DNA of 64,000 nt from Parasitella parasitica (GCA_025201805.1 MU619264.1:94195-158194), one strand, 5' to 3'; shown: positions 1 to 11,974, counted from the stretch's first letter. A program made the numbers and translations. Notes: generated from the sequence alone by a model not told the origin.

Positions 1-1
1 T

Positions 2-1561
2 ATGATGCAAAAATCAAAATCAGAGCCAAGTAGAAATCGGCTTTCAAGTCCTTTCATGCTTTTGAATGAGTCAAAGAGAAGACAATCAACAGGCGTTGTG
101 ATAAAAAGAGCGGCATCCAGTCTCAGTCAGGCAACGAAGTTTACATCGCAATCATTAAGCAAAGTAGGAAAAATACATGGTAGAATGATTCAGTGGATCT
201 TAAACTAAATGCTTCGCTGTATTATAGAATGTCTGGAGATCGCCTGGATGCTACGAAATCCCAAATATCCTGGGTCATGCATATTTGAAACCAGATCCAC
301 CTGTTGCCTTGGATCTGCGTCCTCTCAATCTTTCAAAGCAAATATCCAAGGTACATGCCTATTATTCTTACATAGGCAAAAGAAAGCATCAAACTAACAG
401 CATAACGCATACACTCTAGAAACCATGGTACCCTCCTAATCCGTATTACGAAGTACCCCCCTTGCCACCCTTGAGTCGGTCAGGAAACAAATTGGAAGCA
501 AAGATTCGCAAGATGCTTCCAAAAATATCCATTCGTTCTTCAGATCCTCGGACCCGATATGCACAGTTCAAAGAAATAGGCACAGGGTAAGTGATATACA
601 CTACATGGACAAAAATAAACAAAAGCTTACTTATTTCTTTATTATATAAAAAAAAAGTGTCAATGGTGCAGTGATACGTGCCAACTACCGCAAGAAACAA
701 GGTCAGCAATGCGCTATCAAACGATGCAAACTTGACCCTGACCTGGAATACCGTGCTGCTATTTTGAGAGAGCTTCGCATTATGGCCACTGGCCATGCCA
801 ATTTGATCAAATTGAGAGAGATCTCTCTCTGGAAAGACGACATTTGGATCAGCATGGATTTAATGCGCTGTTCTGTATTTGCCGTTCTTTGCCAGCGCGG
901 TATTCCCGAAGCACATACAATCTTTATCGCCAAGGAAACACTCAAAGGTTTAATCTATCTACATTCAAAGGGATATCTCCATAGAGATATCAAGTGTGAG
1001 AATCTGTTGCTTGGATGGCACGGTGAAGTCAAGCTGGCTGATTTCGGCCTGTCAGCAAAGACAAACTATAGGCACCGTGATCGTCTTGGTACAAGCAAAT
1101 GGTAAAGTGTGAACATCCTCCCCCTCAACTCCTTGATTTTCTTCCTCCTTGCCCTCAACATGTATTCTAATTTTTCTCCTTTTTTTTTATATATATATTT
1201 ATACAACAGGATGGCGCCTGAAGTCATTCGAGAAGACTATTACACTGAAAAGATAGATATGTGGTCATTGGGTATAGCCGTCATTGAAATGATGGATCGT
1301 GTGCCTCCTCATTACTTGATCAAGGATGAAACAGAATTATTTAGTGTCATTACTTCTGAACCAAGTCCTACATTCACCTACAGTTATCCTAGCATGTACA
1401 TGCGTGGGCTTGTAGCTTGGCTTTTAGACGAAGATCCAAAGACTAGACCTAATGCAAAAGATGTCTTGCTGGAGATTGATACACACATCCAAAGACACTT
1501 ACTTCCTTGTTCATCGCCCATCGAATTGGCTCATTTCTTGAACCAAGTCTTGAAAGCTTAA
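2..1561 (+). CDS. STE20/PAK-like serine/threonine protein kinase (5' partial)
   Basis: Exons read as 2-163, 228-350, 420-586, 658-1101 and 1210-1561, joining in frame to 416 codons with stop at 1559. ATGs at 2 and 5 open the frame, but the window edge prevents deciding whether they are the true start. After a low-complexity basic Ser-rich N-terminus and a Pro-rich linker, a full kinase domain follows: glycine loop GTGVNGAV (spanning the intron 587-657), AIK lysine, HRDIKCEN catalytic loop, DFG, GTSKWMAPEV and a DMWSLG subdomain IX. The sequence DPRTRYAQFKEIGTG just before the loop is typical of PAK/STE20 kinases, which act downstream of Cdc42/Rac in polarity and MAPK signalling. No CRIB domain is visible in the part present, and one could lie upstream. 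Odd: the activation-loop Thr of PAKs (three residues before the Gly of GT) is Asp here. Family assignment is firm; the ortholog is not fixed. Confidence 0.85.
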
Positions 1562-3730
1562 TAATCTATATATCATCTATATGTACGCGCGCGCTGCCAT
1601 CATCTGTTTAAAGTTCTCATTTTTTGTTTATTACATCTATATACTTAATCCGCAATCATCAATAAAGAAATCATTATAGAATAACCTGGTGATGGCCGCT
1701 TGCTCTCCTCATGCAGGCCGTGTCCTGAATGTGTGTGTGTGTGTGTGTGTGTGCGATGTTGCCACTTTTTCACATCAACATTCGTACATGAATGGATGCA
1801 TGATTAAGGCACATTATATGTTAGTAGCTCTTGTTCTTTGTTGTGTATGTATACGCTCCTTGCTTTTTTGCCTTGTTTCATTGACGCTTTTTATATCCTA
1901 CCGATTCATTTTGCTGCAAATCCCCTTCATTTTTGCCCTCGTCGCCACTGGCCAATAGAGTTCTTATCCACATGATCATAGCCAGGGAATTCCCGCCATT
2001 TGTATGTATATTATAATCATACAAGCATAGCCTGTATCAATGCTGGATGTCATGTATATATCACCAACATATACTCTTTGCTTTAAACGCAGCATTTGCT
2101 CAGATAAAAAAAAATAGTTTTATTTCATATATATTATGAACAAAAAAAAAACAGACCTCTTGCCTTGCTTAGGAAGAGATTGCAGCATTTCTTTGTTGTA
2201 TGTTTATGCTCAAATGACACCCCCATTGCATGCAATACGATATTGATGTACTAAACTTGTTTTCCTATTTTCCTGGTCCAGAGAGGTTAAACTAGGGCTG
2301 CTGCAGCGAGGCGGGGTTTCAATCGCGTTTCTTTGTTCAGATCATTGCAGCTTTTAACATCGGATTTATACTACACTTTTAATAAAACCCTAAAAATAAA
2401 AAATTATGTAGGCATAGATCAGATGCTTATTATTTATGCCGTCAAAAGTTTTTTTAAAAAGCTTGCTTTGTCAAGTAGATATAAAACCTTAAAGATCTGA
2501 GTTTTGATTTTTGCAGCCTTTTGGTTGAGAGCATCCGAAGCATAATATCAAATGAAGCAAGCGAGATAAAGTCCTATTTACATGGCAAAAGTTGCATGTA
2601 TTATAGCGCTCTACAATATCCTTGCGATACTTTTATTTTTATTTTTTTTCTATTTCTTTAGTAGCACTCAATGCATGAATAAAGTATAAAAATGCCCTGT
2701 TTTTTTCAAGCATTTTGTACGTTCAACAAAGAGCTATTCATTTCATTTTATTTTGTTTAAATTCACGTATTTTTGATCGAGATAATCAAGATCATGCAAA
2801 TCGTTGATTTTTAAGCTCTTTTGGATGGGTGTTACCTCATGGTCGAATCTCCGAATTCTCCAAAAAAAGGATAAAAACTTGATTTTCTCGGCGTATAGTA
2901 TAGTTACAACTGTGCAAATACGCTCTGACAAAAGCTAGTAGCCGTAGCTATGTTCAAGGTTTTTTAATAATTTAAATTTATTTAAAAACTAAAGATTTTT
3001 CTTCAAAAAACCGCTATTTTTGTTTGAAGAGATTAAGCAATTTTTTACTAGAACTGTTTTCTTGAAAACTACACCATTATGTATAAAATTGTACCTAATT
3101 TATAAAATACTTAACATGCAAATCAAATTTACTTAATACTATTTTGAGTAATTCAGCAACAAAGGTTTCCATCTAAATTTCACAAATAAAAACATAAGGC
3201 GGACTTCAAATTTGAGCGTCGTCAAATACCTTCATTTAAGCTGGCAATAGCACTGTAGATGCCATTTAATTCATGTAGACGAATATCCAAGTGTATAATT
3301 AATATTAGTAGAAATACTTCGCAAAAATTTTATTTTTTTTATCAAAAAAAAATTTGTTTTCATTGATAAAGCGCACTAGTAGCATATTGTTGGGCAGATA
3401 TTCCCGGAGCGGCGACCAAGATGATGTCAATCCAAGCTGTTACGATTTTGCAGTTGCTCAATGCATTCAATCATGCTATCTACTCTATGTCCTATTAAAA
3501 GTATAAGCCAAGGACTATACTCAGCAGAGAGACATGCTGCACGGCTTAATTTTATCGATTAAGTCGTATATATACACCTTGCGCTCGCAACTTTTGACAT
3601 CTGCAGGCTGTTCCGAGCGCTTGGTTAAAAAAAACCATTAAAAAGCTTCCTTCTAAAAATATCCTATTTATAGGAAACTCCCAAACCTTTTCGACTTTTT
3701 TTCTTTTTCTTTACTTGGTACATTCAAATT
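1562..3730. other. Intergenic region, 2.2 kb
   Basis: No gene could be supported. It contains a TG microsatellite near its left end and AT-rich sequence. A 62-codon minus-strand open frame (2743-2931) has protein-like composition (HDLDYLDQKYVNLNK) but no recognisable domain, and it may be a relic. The right end should hold the promoter of the BAR-SH3 gene. Confidence 0.5.
1731..1753. repeat. (GT)n microsatellite
   Basis: Eleven and a half perfect GT dinucleotides in the 3' flank of the kinase gene. Expected to be length-polymorphic. Confidence 0.95.
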
Positions 3731-5892
3731 ATGAGCTGGTAGGTTTACATGATATTCGAGTAGCCTTGCTAAAAATGTGGGCTTCATTACAACAGGAGAG
3801 GTGTCAAAAAGTCAATTTCTCGACTTCCGCATCAATTCAAGACCAGAAACGGTGGTGAAGGTATTTGTATACGCTGCACTAGTAGGTACACTAGAACAGA
3901 AGCTGACATTTGCAACTGTGTAGATGTTACTCGTGACATAGATTTCCTTGAGCTAGAGAAGAAATACAAACAAGTTGTTGCGTTTGTCGAAGAATTTCGT
4001 TTGGAAACAATGGCTTATCGTAATAATTTAGCTGGTAAGATGGATAATTTAACTGGGAGAGGGGGGGGGGCGAATAAACCATCTTATTAATTCAAAACGT
4101 TCGACATTCTAGGCATGCTCAACAACCAATTTCATTGCGCACATTATTTAGCCGAGGTTTGTGGGCTTGTAGTGGAGACTGATGACCCATTGGTCGTTGA
4201 ACACTCGACAGTTGAGCGAGAAGAAACAGAGGACATTCCTCTTGCGATGAAGCAAGCTTTGGAGGACTATACAACTGCAATGGCTTACTGTAGAGAAGAA
4301 TCATTAGCCATTCTAGACGACTTTGATTCATTTGTAGTTAGGCCAGCTGATCGATTCCATCTGATTACACGGTCAATTGATAAAACCATCACCAAACGAG
4401 AACATAAGCTGATCGATTTCGACCGACATCGTATCGCCTACACGAAATATTCGGGCATTGCAGAGCCCAGCCCTAGTGAAGAAAAAAACATGTTTAAGCT
4501 GCAGACTCAATTCGATAATGCAGCAGCAGATTACGATTATTTCAATAATATACTCAAGGACGAGTTGGCCCAGTTCTTGGACTTGGCTCAGGCTTTCATT
4601 GAACCCGTTTTCCAAAAGTTTTACGGCATTCAGCACAGGATGGCAAGCGGCTTCTACAGCAGACTGTATGAAGTAATTCAGCACAATACTGCAGCTTTTC
4701 CTACCTTGAATTTGCCAATAGAAAATGGCTTCAAGGCGAGATTGGACGAGTTTAATGCTAGAGAGGAGTTAGATAAATTTGAGTTGTTCCAAGAGGGCGT
4801 TAAACCATGGCAGCAAGGTAACGCCTTCTCCAGGTACGCCAATGCATCTCAACAGCGGCAATGTCAACAAAGAGAAAGTTATTATTCTGAAGACGAAGAC
4901 GATGCCTATTCGAATACAAGGCGAGGGCACTTAAGGAGTGAAGCCTTGCCCAATCATAGTAGCAATCCATCTGTTGGTGGTGGTGGAAGAGGCCTTTCTA
5001 CGAGTTACTCGCATACTGAACATCATATCAACGAAAAGTTGCCTGCATATTGTGAATCAAGATCATCTATAGCAGAAAGGCCTACATTTACGGCCAGAAA
5101 GTCTTCAGTTCTGTCTTATTCGACTGATAGAAAGCCATCTTTTTCAACAGGATCTCCTATATCTGAAAAACCGCTTATTTCTGAGAAAACTTTGATGAAT
5201 AATGGCAGGCAGCTACCTCGTTCGTCATTAGCTACAAGTGATAGATCGCCATTGACTTCACATATAAGTACAACACCACCCATCTCTAGTGTGCAACACT
5301 CAAACTACAACGACGCCAGCAATTATGATGGGAAAGCTAGAAGTATGCATTTGAATATGACAGAGGAGCTGAGTAGAGCCTTTTCAAGTGCATCTTCATC
5401 ATCATCAGCTGTATCGTCGTATCACTCAGCAGTGACAACGCCTACATTTACATCGAGTACACCCAGCAGAACACTTTCTACAAATGAAGAAGGGTATGAC
5501 CGGCGTAGCACGGTTTCTACAATCAGTTCACCCTTTTTAGATGGCAAACAAAAGGATACCGTTGTCAAAAAGAAGCGTGCGCCACCACCTCCTCCACCTA
5601 GCAAGAAACAAGTCAAAAAGGAGCTTGTCGAAGCACTCTATGAGTTGAATGCTCCACAAGATGGTGATCTCTCATTCTGCGTGGGTGATCTGATTGAAGT
5701 TCTTGAAAAATCAGATAAAACGCACGATTGGTGGAAGGGTCGTCTAGGCGATCAAACTGGCATGTTTCCTGGTAAGTTTTTGTTGCTATTGTTGTAGATC
5801 TCAAATAGCACAGTGACTAATAACCACGTTTTTTAATTTCACTTTACATCGTAATATCATTTGGGACAGCCAACTATGTGAGACAATTTTAA
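3731..5892 (+). CDS. BAR-SH3 protein, Rvs167/Hob1/amphiphysin type
   Basis: Five exons (3731-3738, 3796-3860, 3924-4034, 4113-5771, 5870-5892) give 621 aa. The first coding exon is only 8 nt (ATG AGC TG). The N-terminus MSWRGVKKSISRLPHQFKTR matches the start of fungal Rvs167/Hob proteins (MSWKGF.KA..R.P), which fixes the start. The BAR domain covers roughly residues 1-240, followed by a Ser-rich disordered linker of about 300 aa, a polyproline patch (APPPPPPSKK) and a C-terminal SH3 domain (EALYELNAPQDGDLSF...WWKGRLG...GMFPANYV) completed by the tiny last exon. BAR-SH3 proteins bind and bend the neck of endocytic pits at actin patches and, in yeast, heterodimerise with Rvs161. The neighbouring RhoGAP and RhoGEF act in the same membrane/actin process. 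Intron 3 carries a run of ten G. Confidence 0.93.
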
Positions 5893-6383
5893 AGTTTTGC
5901 TTTGGTCTTTTGAATAAATAGTCGCCTGTCAGATCCATTAATCCTATATAAAAATTCAAGGACGCACTCTTGCATTTCGGCATCATCCGCCCCATCAATA
6001 TCACTTACTTTAGGATAATTCTCACATAGCTCAAATTGGACCCTTGGGCTATTAAAAAAAAAAGTAGAGCAGCAGAGCATCGCAAAAATCCCCGCATTCA
6101 CAGGAAGAGGATACATCACCAAATGCAGCTGTCTGTGCAGCTTTGCCATCTGGTAAGAAAAACGACACCAAAAATCAGTAAACTCTTCAACATCACCGGT
6201 AATCGCTTTCAAAAGACGCAAATCTATCTCGGGATTCTTTGTTAGAAGAAAGCAAAGTCTGGCTAGTATGCTGCCTTCGATGGTAGAAAAGGGAGATGTT
6301 TCGTGTGCTAGAGTTGGGAAGATACATCTAGTTGATCGAAGCAGAATTGTGGTACCATAATCCAGGACCAGTGCAGAATGCAT
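5889..6383 (-). CDS. Unidentified 164-codon open reading frame, tail-to-tail with the BAR-SH3 gene
   Basis: An uninterrupted 495-nt minus-strand frame, long for such AT-rich DNA, whose stop overlaps the stop of the convergent BAR-SH3 gene by 4 bp. The translation is protein-like, with amphipathic helical stretches (EFTDFWCRFSYQMAKL, AEMQECVLEFLYRING), but I recognise no family, signal peptide or motif. No splice partner upstream was found. It may be a gene, the last exon of one, or a fossil. It occupies the place where the N-terminal half of the adjacent plus-strand methyltransferase remnant would be expected. Confidence 0.3.
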   Translation of the reverse strand: MHSALVLDYGTTILLRSTRCIFPTLAHETSPFSTIEGSILARLCFLLTKNPEIDLRLLKAITGDVEEFTDFWCRFSYQMAKLHRQLHLVMYPLPVNAGIFAMLCCSTFFFNSPRVQFELCENYPKVSDIDGADDAEMQECVLEFLYRINGSDRRLFIQKTKAKL

Positions 6384-6390
6384 TTCAAAA

Positions 6391-6814
6391 ATTTTACAAA
6401 GACCAACGCAAGCTATTTCAGACCTTGATCAGAAAATAGTAGATTCTCTGAAAGCAACTGTTGTTGAAAAAGGATTTGAACTAGTAGAAAAACGAACCTT
6501 GGATATGCCTATTGGAGAATGGGCAACTGAGCCGTATAAGCACGCTTTACGTGCATTATGGCATATATGTTGTGCTGATTCTGTGTGTTAAAATTAAAAG
6601 CAGTTTTGTTTCATCAAAAAAGAGATTCAAAAGACACTTCTTTAAAATCAACAAGACATCCTATGTCTATAAATGGGGGATTACGCCTGCTGCTTACGAT
6701 ATGGCTGTATCAGAAATCCTGGATGAATATAAGCTGTTTAAAAGCTTTTCTTGCTTCAATTGCTGGATTGTGAGAAAGCCAATGCTTCCCTCCTCTGGAT
6801 CTAGTTGCAAATAA
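6391..6814 (+). pseudogene. 5'-truncated remnant of a class I SAM-dependent methyltransferase
   Basis: Plus-strand frames encode the C-terminal part of the fungal methyltransferase family with SAM-binding fold: KIVDSLKATVVEKGFELVEK, then MPIGEWATEP. After a break with stops (about 6590-6680) comes ITPAAYDMAVSEILDEYK and a final WIVRKP. This is the usual end of these enzymes (helix, beta strand, PIGEW/DPELK region, then a helix with E-x-DEY and a VARKP-like last strand). The glycine-rich SAM-binding motif and the rest of the N-terminal half are absent upstream, and the two parts are in different frames without good splice sites. I infer a decayed gene copy. The family resemblance is from memory of the family pattern. 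Confidence 0.5.
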
Positions 6815-6976
6815 CATGTATTTATCGTAGACACAAAATGTTTACAATATCCTAATTTTTTTTTATTTCCTAATTAAACCATCGCATTCAAGGTCTTCCA
6901 ACCATGAATCTAATAATATGTAACAACAACGTATTAGAATTCCATGACAATGCACATTCCCCGCTGTAGAAGACCA

Positions 6977-7956
6977 TTACCTCTTCTTGACCCGTTCATT
7001 ATTGTAGTCTGGCGATGCGTATTCTCGAGAATATCCTTTTGAATCATCAGCAGGCGAAATATCCATCTTTTTGAGGCTGCCATTAGCACGGATGTGACGT
7101 CGCAGCTGTTCAATTTGATTACTGTATTCTTCGTTGGATTGCTCGTTGGATTGCACTGTTTCTTGTAGATTGGCAATTTTGGCATCCAAAGCACCTAATA
7201 AACGGGTGGTGTTAGATGCCCAGGAAGCAAGAGCGTTCATTGTTTCGGTCAGTTGTTGGGGCCGTAGATCGCGGCCCATGCTGTGCATCACTTGTAGCTG
7301 TCGTTGACGTTGATCAAGCTTGCCGGTCAAAATACCTTGATAAAATGCATCAATGATCAAATCTTCCAACTCTCTTACTGTGGGTATATCGAGATAAGAT
7401 TGCAACAAATCGTATGAAAGTGTCTACAACAGTAGTGATGTATGAAAATGTGAAAAACATGCCCCTCCTTTTGCAGTAAATCCAACTAATACTTTACCTG
7501 TTGTGTCCCGGAGAGTGTTGCGATAGAGAGCAGTTTGAGTTTTCTGATTTGTTTTTCGTTTAGGGCAGGTAGTTGCAAACTATTTTCTACAACAATTTAT
7601 CCTGTCAATTGACGTGTTTGTTGTTATTTTTGTACTTGTTTGCTACATACCTTGATAATCTTTAAAAGTGCCATAAAGAAAGATTTCTAATAGTTTATAA
7701 TAAGGCGCAACTTGTTCTAAGGAGGATGCCTATATGAAATCATTGTTGGATACTGCAACTTTGTCAAATTGCTGTTTTCCTTTGTTACTTCTACCAAGTT
7801 GGGAGACTCGTACAGCTCCGTAAAGACATAGACACCAGGAGCGTTCAAAGCGTCCGTAATCAATTTGCAATTAGCTACTCCTTTTACCGACTTTGACAAC
7901 AAGAGAAATGGCTGAAGCTTTTGGCTAGTTGATAAGCTTAAGCTAGATTCATTCAT
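6977..7956 (-). CDS. CSN7: COP9 signalosome complex subunit 7 (PCI domain)
   Basis: Four exons on the minus strand (7795-7956, 7651-7729, 7498-7586, 6977-7423) join to 258 aa. The N-terminal helical part has the CSN7 signature FLLLSKSVKGVANCKLITDA, then APGVYVFTELYESPNL. The middle has YYKLLEIFLYGTFKDYQ, and the PCI winged helix is seen in ALNEKQIRKLKLLSIATLSG followed by VRELEDLIIDAFYQGILTGK and LDQR. The C-terminus is coiled-coil and basic. CSN7 is a scaffold subunit of the eight-subunit COP9 signalosome, which removes Nedd8 from cullins in the nucleus. The ATG at 7954-7956 lies only 37 bp from an assembly gap, but the start fits the family. The next gene upstream (ABC transporter) is transcribed divergently. 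Confidence 0.92.
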
Positions 7957-7993
7957 ATCAGCTATTTGTTGTGAAAGTTGTATATTTCAAAAA

Positions 7994-8008
7994 NNNNNNN
8001 NNNNNNNN
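7994..8008. other. Assembly gap (15 N)
   Basis: Fifteen undetermined bases in the promoter region of CSN7. The true length of missing sequence cannot be known from the window. Confidence 1.
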
Positions 8009-8701
8009 AAAGAGGAAGTTTGTAATGCTTGGTTGATGTTTCATTTTAGAATATGCGGTGATTGTAGTCCTTGAAATCAAAGATAGCATTGCTGATCAAA
8101 GTCAATCTCGATATGAACAAGAAGATAAAAATCCACCTGTTAATTATATAAATTTTAGGTCTTTTGTCTACCAATTTCTTTTGCAAACCTTTTTTAAAAA
8201 GATACTATTTTTTTCCCTTTAAAAAGATTTGTTCACTGTATTGCTCAGCCAAGTGATACATGGATGCTTCTATCGTATGTTGAAGCTTTTTAAACTTGAG
8301 TAGAATTATGTCTAAGCGTTTCTTGCATATACTGCAATCGGGTGAATAGCTGGGCCGCCCGGTACAATTAATGTAGCAGGCCTTTAGGAAGCACTATGAT
8401 TTAAACCTCTGACTTTTGCGACCCATCTTGTAAAATATAGGTTTTCAGTACTAGATTTGTGGATATGAAATCAGTTTACCTTAACATTGGCTGTTTACTT
8501 CAACTGTCATTGGTATTTTTCTTTTCAAATCTCCAAAGCCAATGCTCTCTGTAACAATTCGCCTCTTCATGTCATTTTAGATTTGTCATGAGAATTGCAT
8601 GCAGATTCGTAATCCGCCTATATAGTAAATACATTTCTCCACATATAGATTTTTTTCTGATTTTTTACCAATAACTCTTTCCTCTCTTTCTCATAGATAA
8701 A
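8009..8701. other. Divergent intergenic region between CSN7 and the ABC transporter
   Basis: No complete gene. A short plus-strand open stretch (about 8053-8215, with IVVLEIKDSIADQSQSRYEQ) looks faintly coding and follows an AG at 8049-8050, but has no start, partner exon or known match. The right end is pyrimidine-rich (CTCTTTCCTCTCTTTCTC), typical of a fungal core promoter. Confidence 0.4.
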
Positions 8702-11608
8702 ATGACCAATGTATTTTCAACATTAGGGCAAAAATCAAAGAAATCATTATCAGGTGTGCTTGTGGTTTCTTTGATATATGCCATCTACAAAGCGAAAAAG
8801 CAGTTTACGAAAAATATCGCTGGAACAAGCATCAACAACAAGAAACCAGCATCGCAAGAGAGCAAGAAAAAGCAAAAGAAAGTGGGTGTCAATAGCGAAT
8901 TCATTGAGCAAATGAAGAAATTATTACCCATATGTGTGCCAGGTAACTGAAACCAGAATTGATTGATTCAGCAAGGCCTAATTGTTGTTGTAAAAAGGTG
9001 TGTTTTCCAAGGAATCCGGGCTTTTGGTTATACTTGCTTCTGTTCTTATCGCTCGTACTTGGTTGGACATTTGGTTTTCTGGGTTCAATGGGTAAGCAAC
9101 GGAAGGAAGGAAGGATTTGCCTTGGAAGCTGCTAACACCCTATGTGTAAATTTCAGCTCTGTCGTCAAGGCAATCGTGTCTAGGGACAGAAAGCAGTTTA
9201 TTGCAAAAGCTATTGTAGAGTTCGGTTTGATGATGGTAATGTATTAATAGTGTGAACCGGTTGTTTATGTACCAACGTGTTGTATATCGATAGTGGCCGA
9301 TGAGTATAGTCAACAATTCACTTAAATTAACCATCAATGCCCTTGCCCTGAGTTTCCGTGAAAGGTTGACCAAGGTACCGATTACCTAATACGCCCTTCT
9401 CTATTTGATTTTTAACAAAAACGAAAAACACAATAGCATGCGCATAATCAATATTTAGACGGCATCACATTTTACAAGATTTCGAATTTGGACAATAGAC
9501 TTCAAAATGCTGATCAATTGTTGACACAAGATATTGACAAATTCTCGGACAATTTGTCTCATTTATACTCGGATATAGCCAAGCCAGTGGTGGATATCTT
9601 TTTGTTTGCTTATAAATTGGGTGAAGCCATGTAAGTCCCATGTAGAGAAGCACAATATACAAGTTTTTAACCGTCAAAATCCAGTGGCAATGAAGCTCCG
9701 TTCTTTATGATTGCTTATTTTGTCATGTCTGGGGTGCTGCTCCGTGCTTTCTCTCCCCCATTTGGTCGCTGTAAGTAATGATATTCGATATTTCTTTTAA
9801 AAAAAAGAAGTCACCACTGATAACTCGCATCACAGATACTGCCATTGAACAAAAGCTGGAAGGTGATTTCAGATTCACACATGTAAAGTAATTTTGCTGT
9901 CTAATGAGTCACATCATCTAACTTGATATTCGACAGTCTCGCATCATCACTCATTCAGAAGAGATTGCCTTCTATCGGGGCGGTGAGCGTGAAAAGGAGG
10001 TTGTGAATGGTACTTTTGAAAAGATCTCCAACCACGTTCGCAAAGTGTATACACTTCGATTCTTGAATGGTATCTTTGATTCGGTCCTTGTCAAATATTG
10101 TGCTACGATGACAGCATACTAGTAAGTTTTCTTGTCGTTTCAAAGATCGACAGAACGACGTATTGATATAGTCCACTGCATAGCTTATTAGCAAGACCTG
10201 TCTTTGATCCACGTTATGCTACCAAGCACATGGGTTTCGACAGCGACCCTACCAAGCTGATGGAGGACTATTCTAGAAACTGTAAGATTGCTTATTCGTT
10301 TTTGTTTGAAACTGTATACTAAATACCGCCCTGCAGCAAGCTATTTGATCAATCTGTCCCAAGCTGTTGGTAGACTCATCCTCACTGGTCGTGATTTGAC
10401 ACGATTTGCCGGTTATACTGTATGTATTAACCCACATGTTTGTAAACAGAACAAGGATAACCTTATTACCTCAATAGTCTCGAGTGGCTGATTTGTTTGA
10501 TGTCTTGTCAGATGTGCGTAATGGCAAATACAAGCGCACAATGATGAGTAATGAGGAAGGCTTAGGTGAAGCTGGTAAAAACAAAGTTGTGGATACAAAC
10601 AACACCAAAGGCAAAGTGTTGATTCGGGATGGTGTTATTATTTTCGACAAGGTGCCTATTGTTACACCCAACAGTGATATTTTGGTAAACACTGCCTACA
10701 ATCATGTTGAATGGAGACTAACACACGAGCAATGATTTTTTTTTAGCTCAAAGACCTTTCATTCAAGGTCAGCACAGGCATGAATTGCTTGATATCTGGT
10801 CCTAATGGCTGTGGCAAGAGTTCATTGTTCCGTATTTTGGGTGATCTATGGCCATTGTTCGGTGGTAACCTCACTAAACCTGAAGCGAACAAATTGTTTT
10901 ACGTGCCTCAAAAGCCTTACCTTCCATTGGGCAGCTTCAGAGACCAAGTCATCTACCCTGACACTCGTGTCGAGGCATTGTCTAAAGGCTATGATGACGA
11001 AGCCTTGATGAAGCTATTAGACACTGTACATTTGGGATATTTGGTTGAACGTGAGGGCGGCTGGGATACGGTTCAAGACTGGGCCGATGTATTGTCAGGA
11101 GGAGAGAAGCAGCGTGTTGCAATGGCCAGATTATTCTACCACAAGCCTCAGTTTGTAAGACCTGAATCAGAGATTATGGCGCTTCAAACTAAAGTTGCTG
11201 AATTTTTAGGCTATCCTTGACGAATGCACAAGCGCCGTTAGTGTAGACATCGAGGCCATCATGTACGAGCATGCTCGTAAAGTTGGCATCACTTTATTCA
11301 CGGTATCACACAGGTAGCCTGAATGAACCACACAAGTCTTGAAATATATATTAATTGCTAATGTAAATATGTATATATAGGACATCCTTAATTCGCCATC
11401 ACGAGTATCTATTGAGATTTGATGGAGAGGGCCATTATGAATTTAGAGAGTAAGGAGAGAGGCAAGATGAGATTTGATTTGAGCGTGTGCTAACTGATTC
11501 AAAATGTATAGGATGGATCCAGAGGACCAGACATCTGCATTTGGATTTGGTCATGGCAAATCCAAACCCCAAGCCAAATTAGACCAAGATAATGACAATC
11601 AAGAATGA
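8702..11608 (+). CDS. Peroxisomal ABC half-transporter, subfamily D (Pxa/ALDP type)
   Basis: Fifteen exons join in frame to 694 aa: 8702-8942, 8998-9091, 9157-9235, 9294-9374, 9437-9630, 9685-9770, 9836-9882, 9937-10121, 10172-10281, 10337-10419, 10478-10684, 10747-11154, 11210-11313, 11381-11449, 11512-11608. The membrane half shows ABCD landmarks: [53 protein letters not shown] and the EAA-like motif [14 protein letters not shown]. The nucleotide-binding half has Walker [30 protein letters not shown], the signature LSGGEKQR, Walker [11 protein letters not shown] and the H-loop TVSHR. ABCD proteins import very-long-chain acyl-CoA into peroxisomes for beta-oxidation and work as homo- or heterodimers. 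A partner half-transporter is not in this window. The second exon start (8998) was chosen because the earlier AG leads to a stop. Confidence 0.95.
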
Positions 11609-11974
11609 GCACTTTATTCAGGAGGAAAGAGGCAATCGTTCCTTGCACCTTTATACCACAAAAGACCTTGTTTTTTTCTATTGATAAACGATACATGTCA
11701 AGTGGTTTAATTGATTCGGATAGCGAAAATGCAAAGTAATAAGCTATTTTTATTGTGTTTTAATAACATAGTTGGGTTCTTTCTCTCTTTATTTTTTTTT
11801 CCCCATTTCTTTCTCTGTTTTTCTGCTTCCTTTCTCTTTCTTCCTTGTTTCCATCATCATAAAACACATTGACCTGTTTATACAGGATATAAATAGTTTA
11901 GTGGCGGTAAGAAAATAACACAACGCTACTAGTCAAGTATACATTATCTTTAGTTTTGGATATCACAAACAACT
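11609..11974. other. Intergenic region between ABC transporter and F-BAR RhoGAP
   Basis: Nothing coding. Contains a CT-rich tract (about 11777-11850) of the kind found in front of fungal transcription starts, upstream of the RhoGAP gene. Confidence 0.6.

Noticed and set aside
446-945. Minus-strand frames of 116 and 80 codons under the kinase gene
   Set aside because: They are antisense shadows of the kinase exons. The plus strand carries all kinase motifs with good splice sites.
9955-10692. Several minus-strand frames over the ABC transporter
   Set aside because: They mirror the transporter exons, whose translation matches the family throughout.
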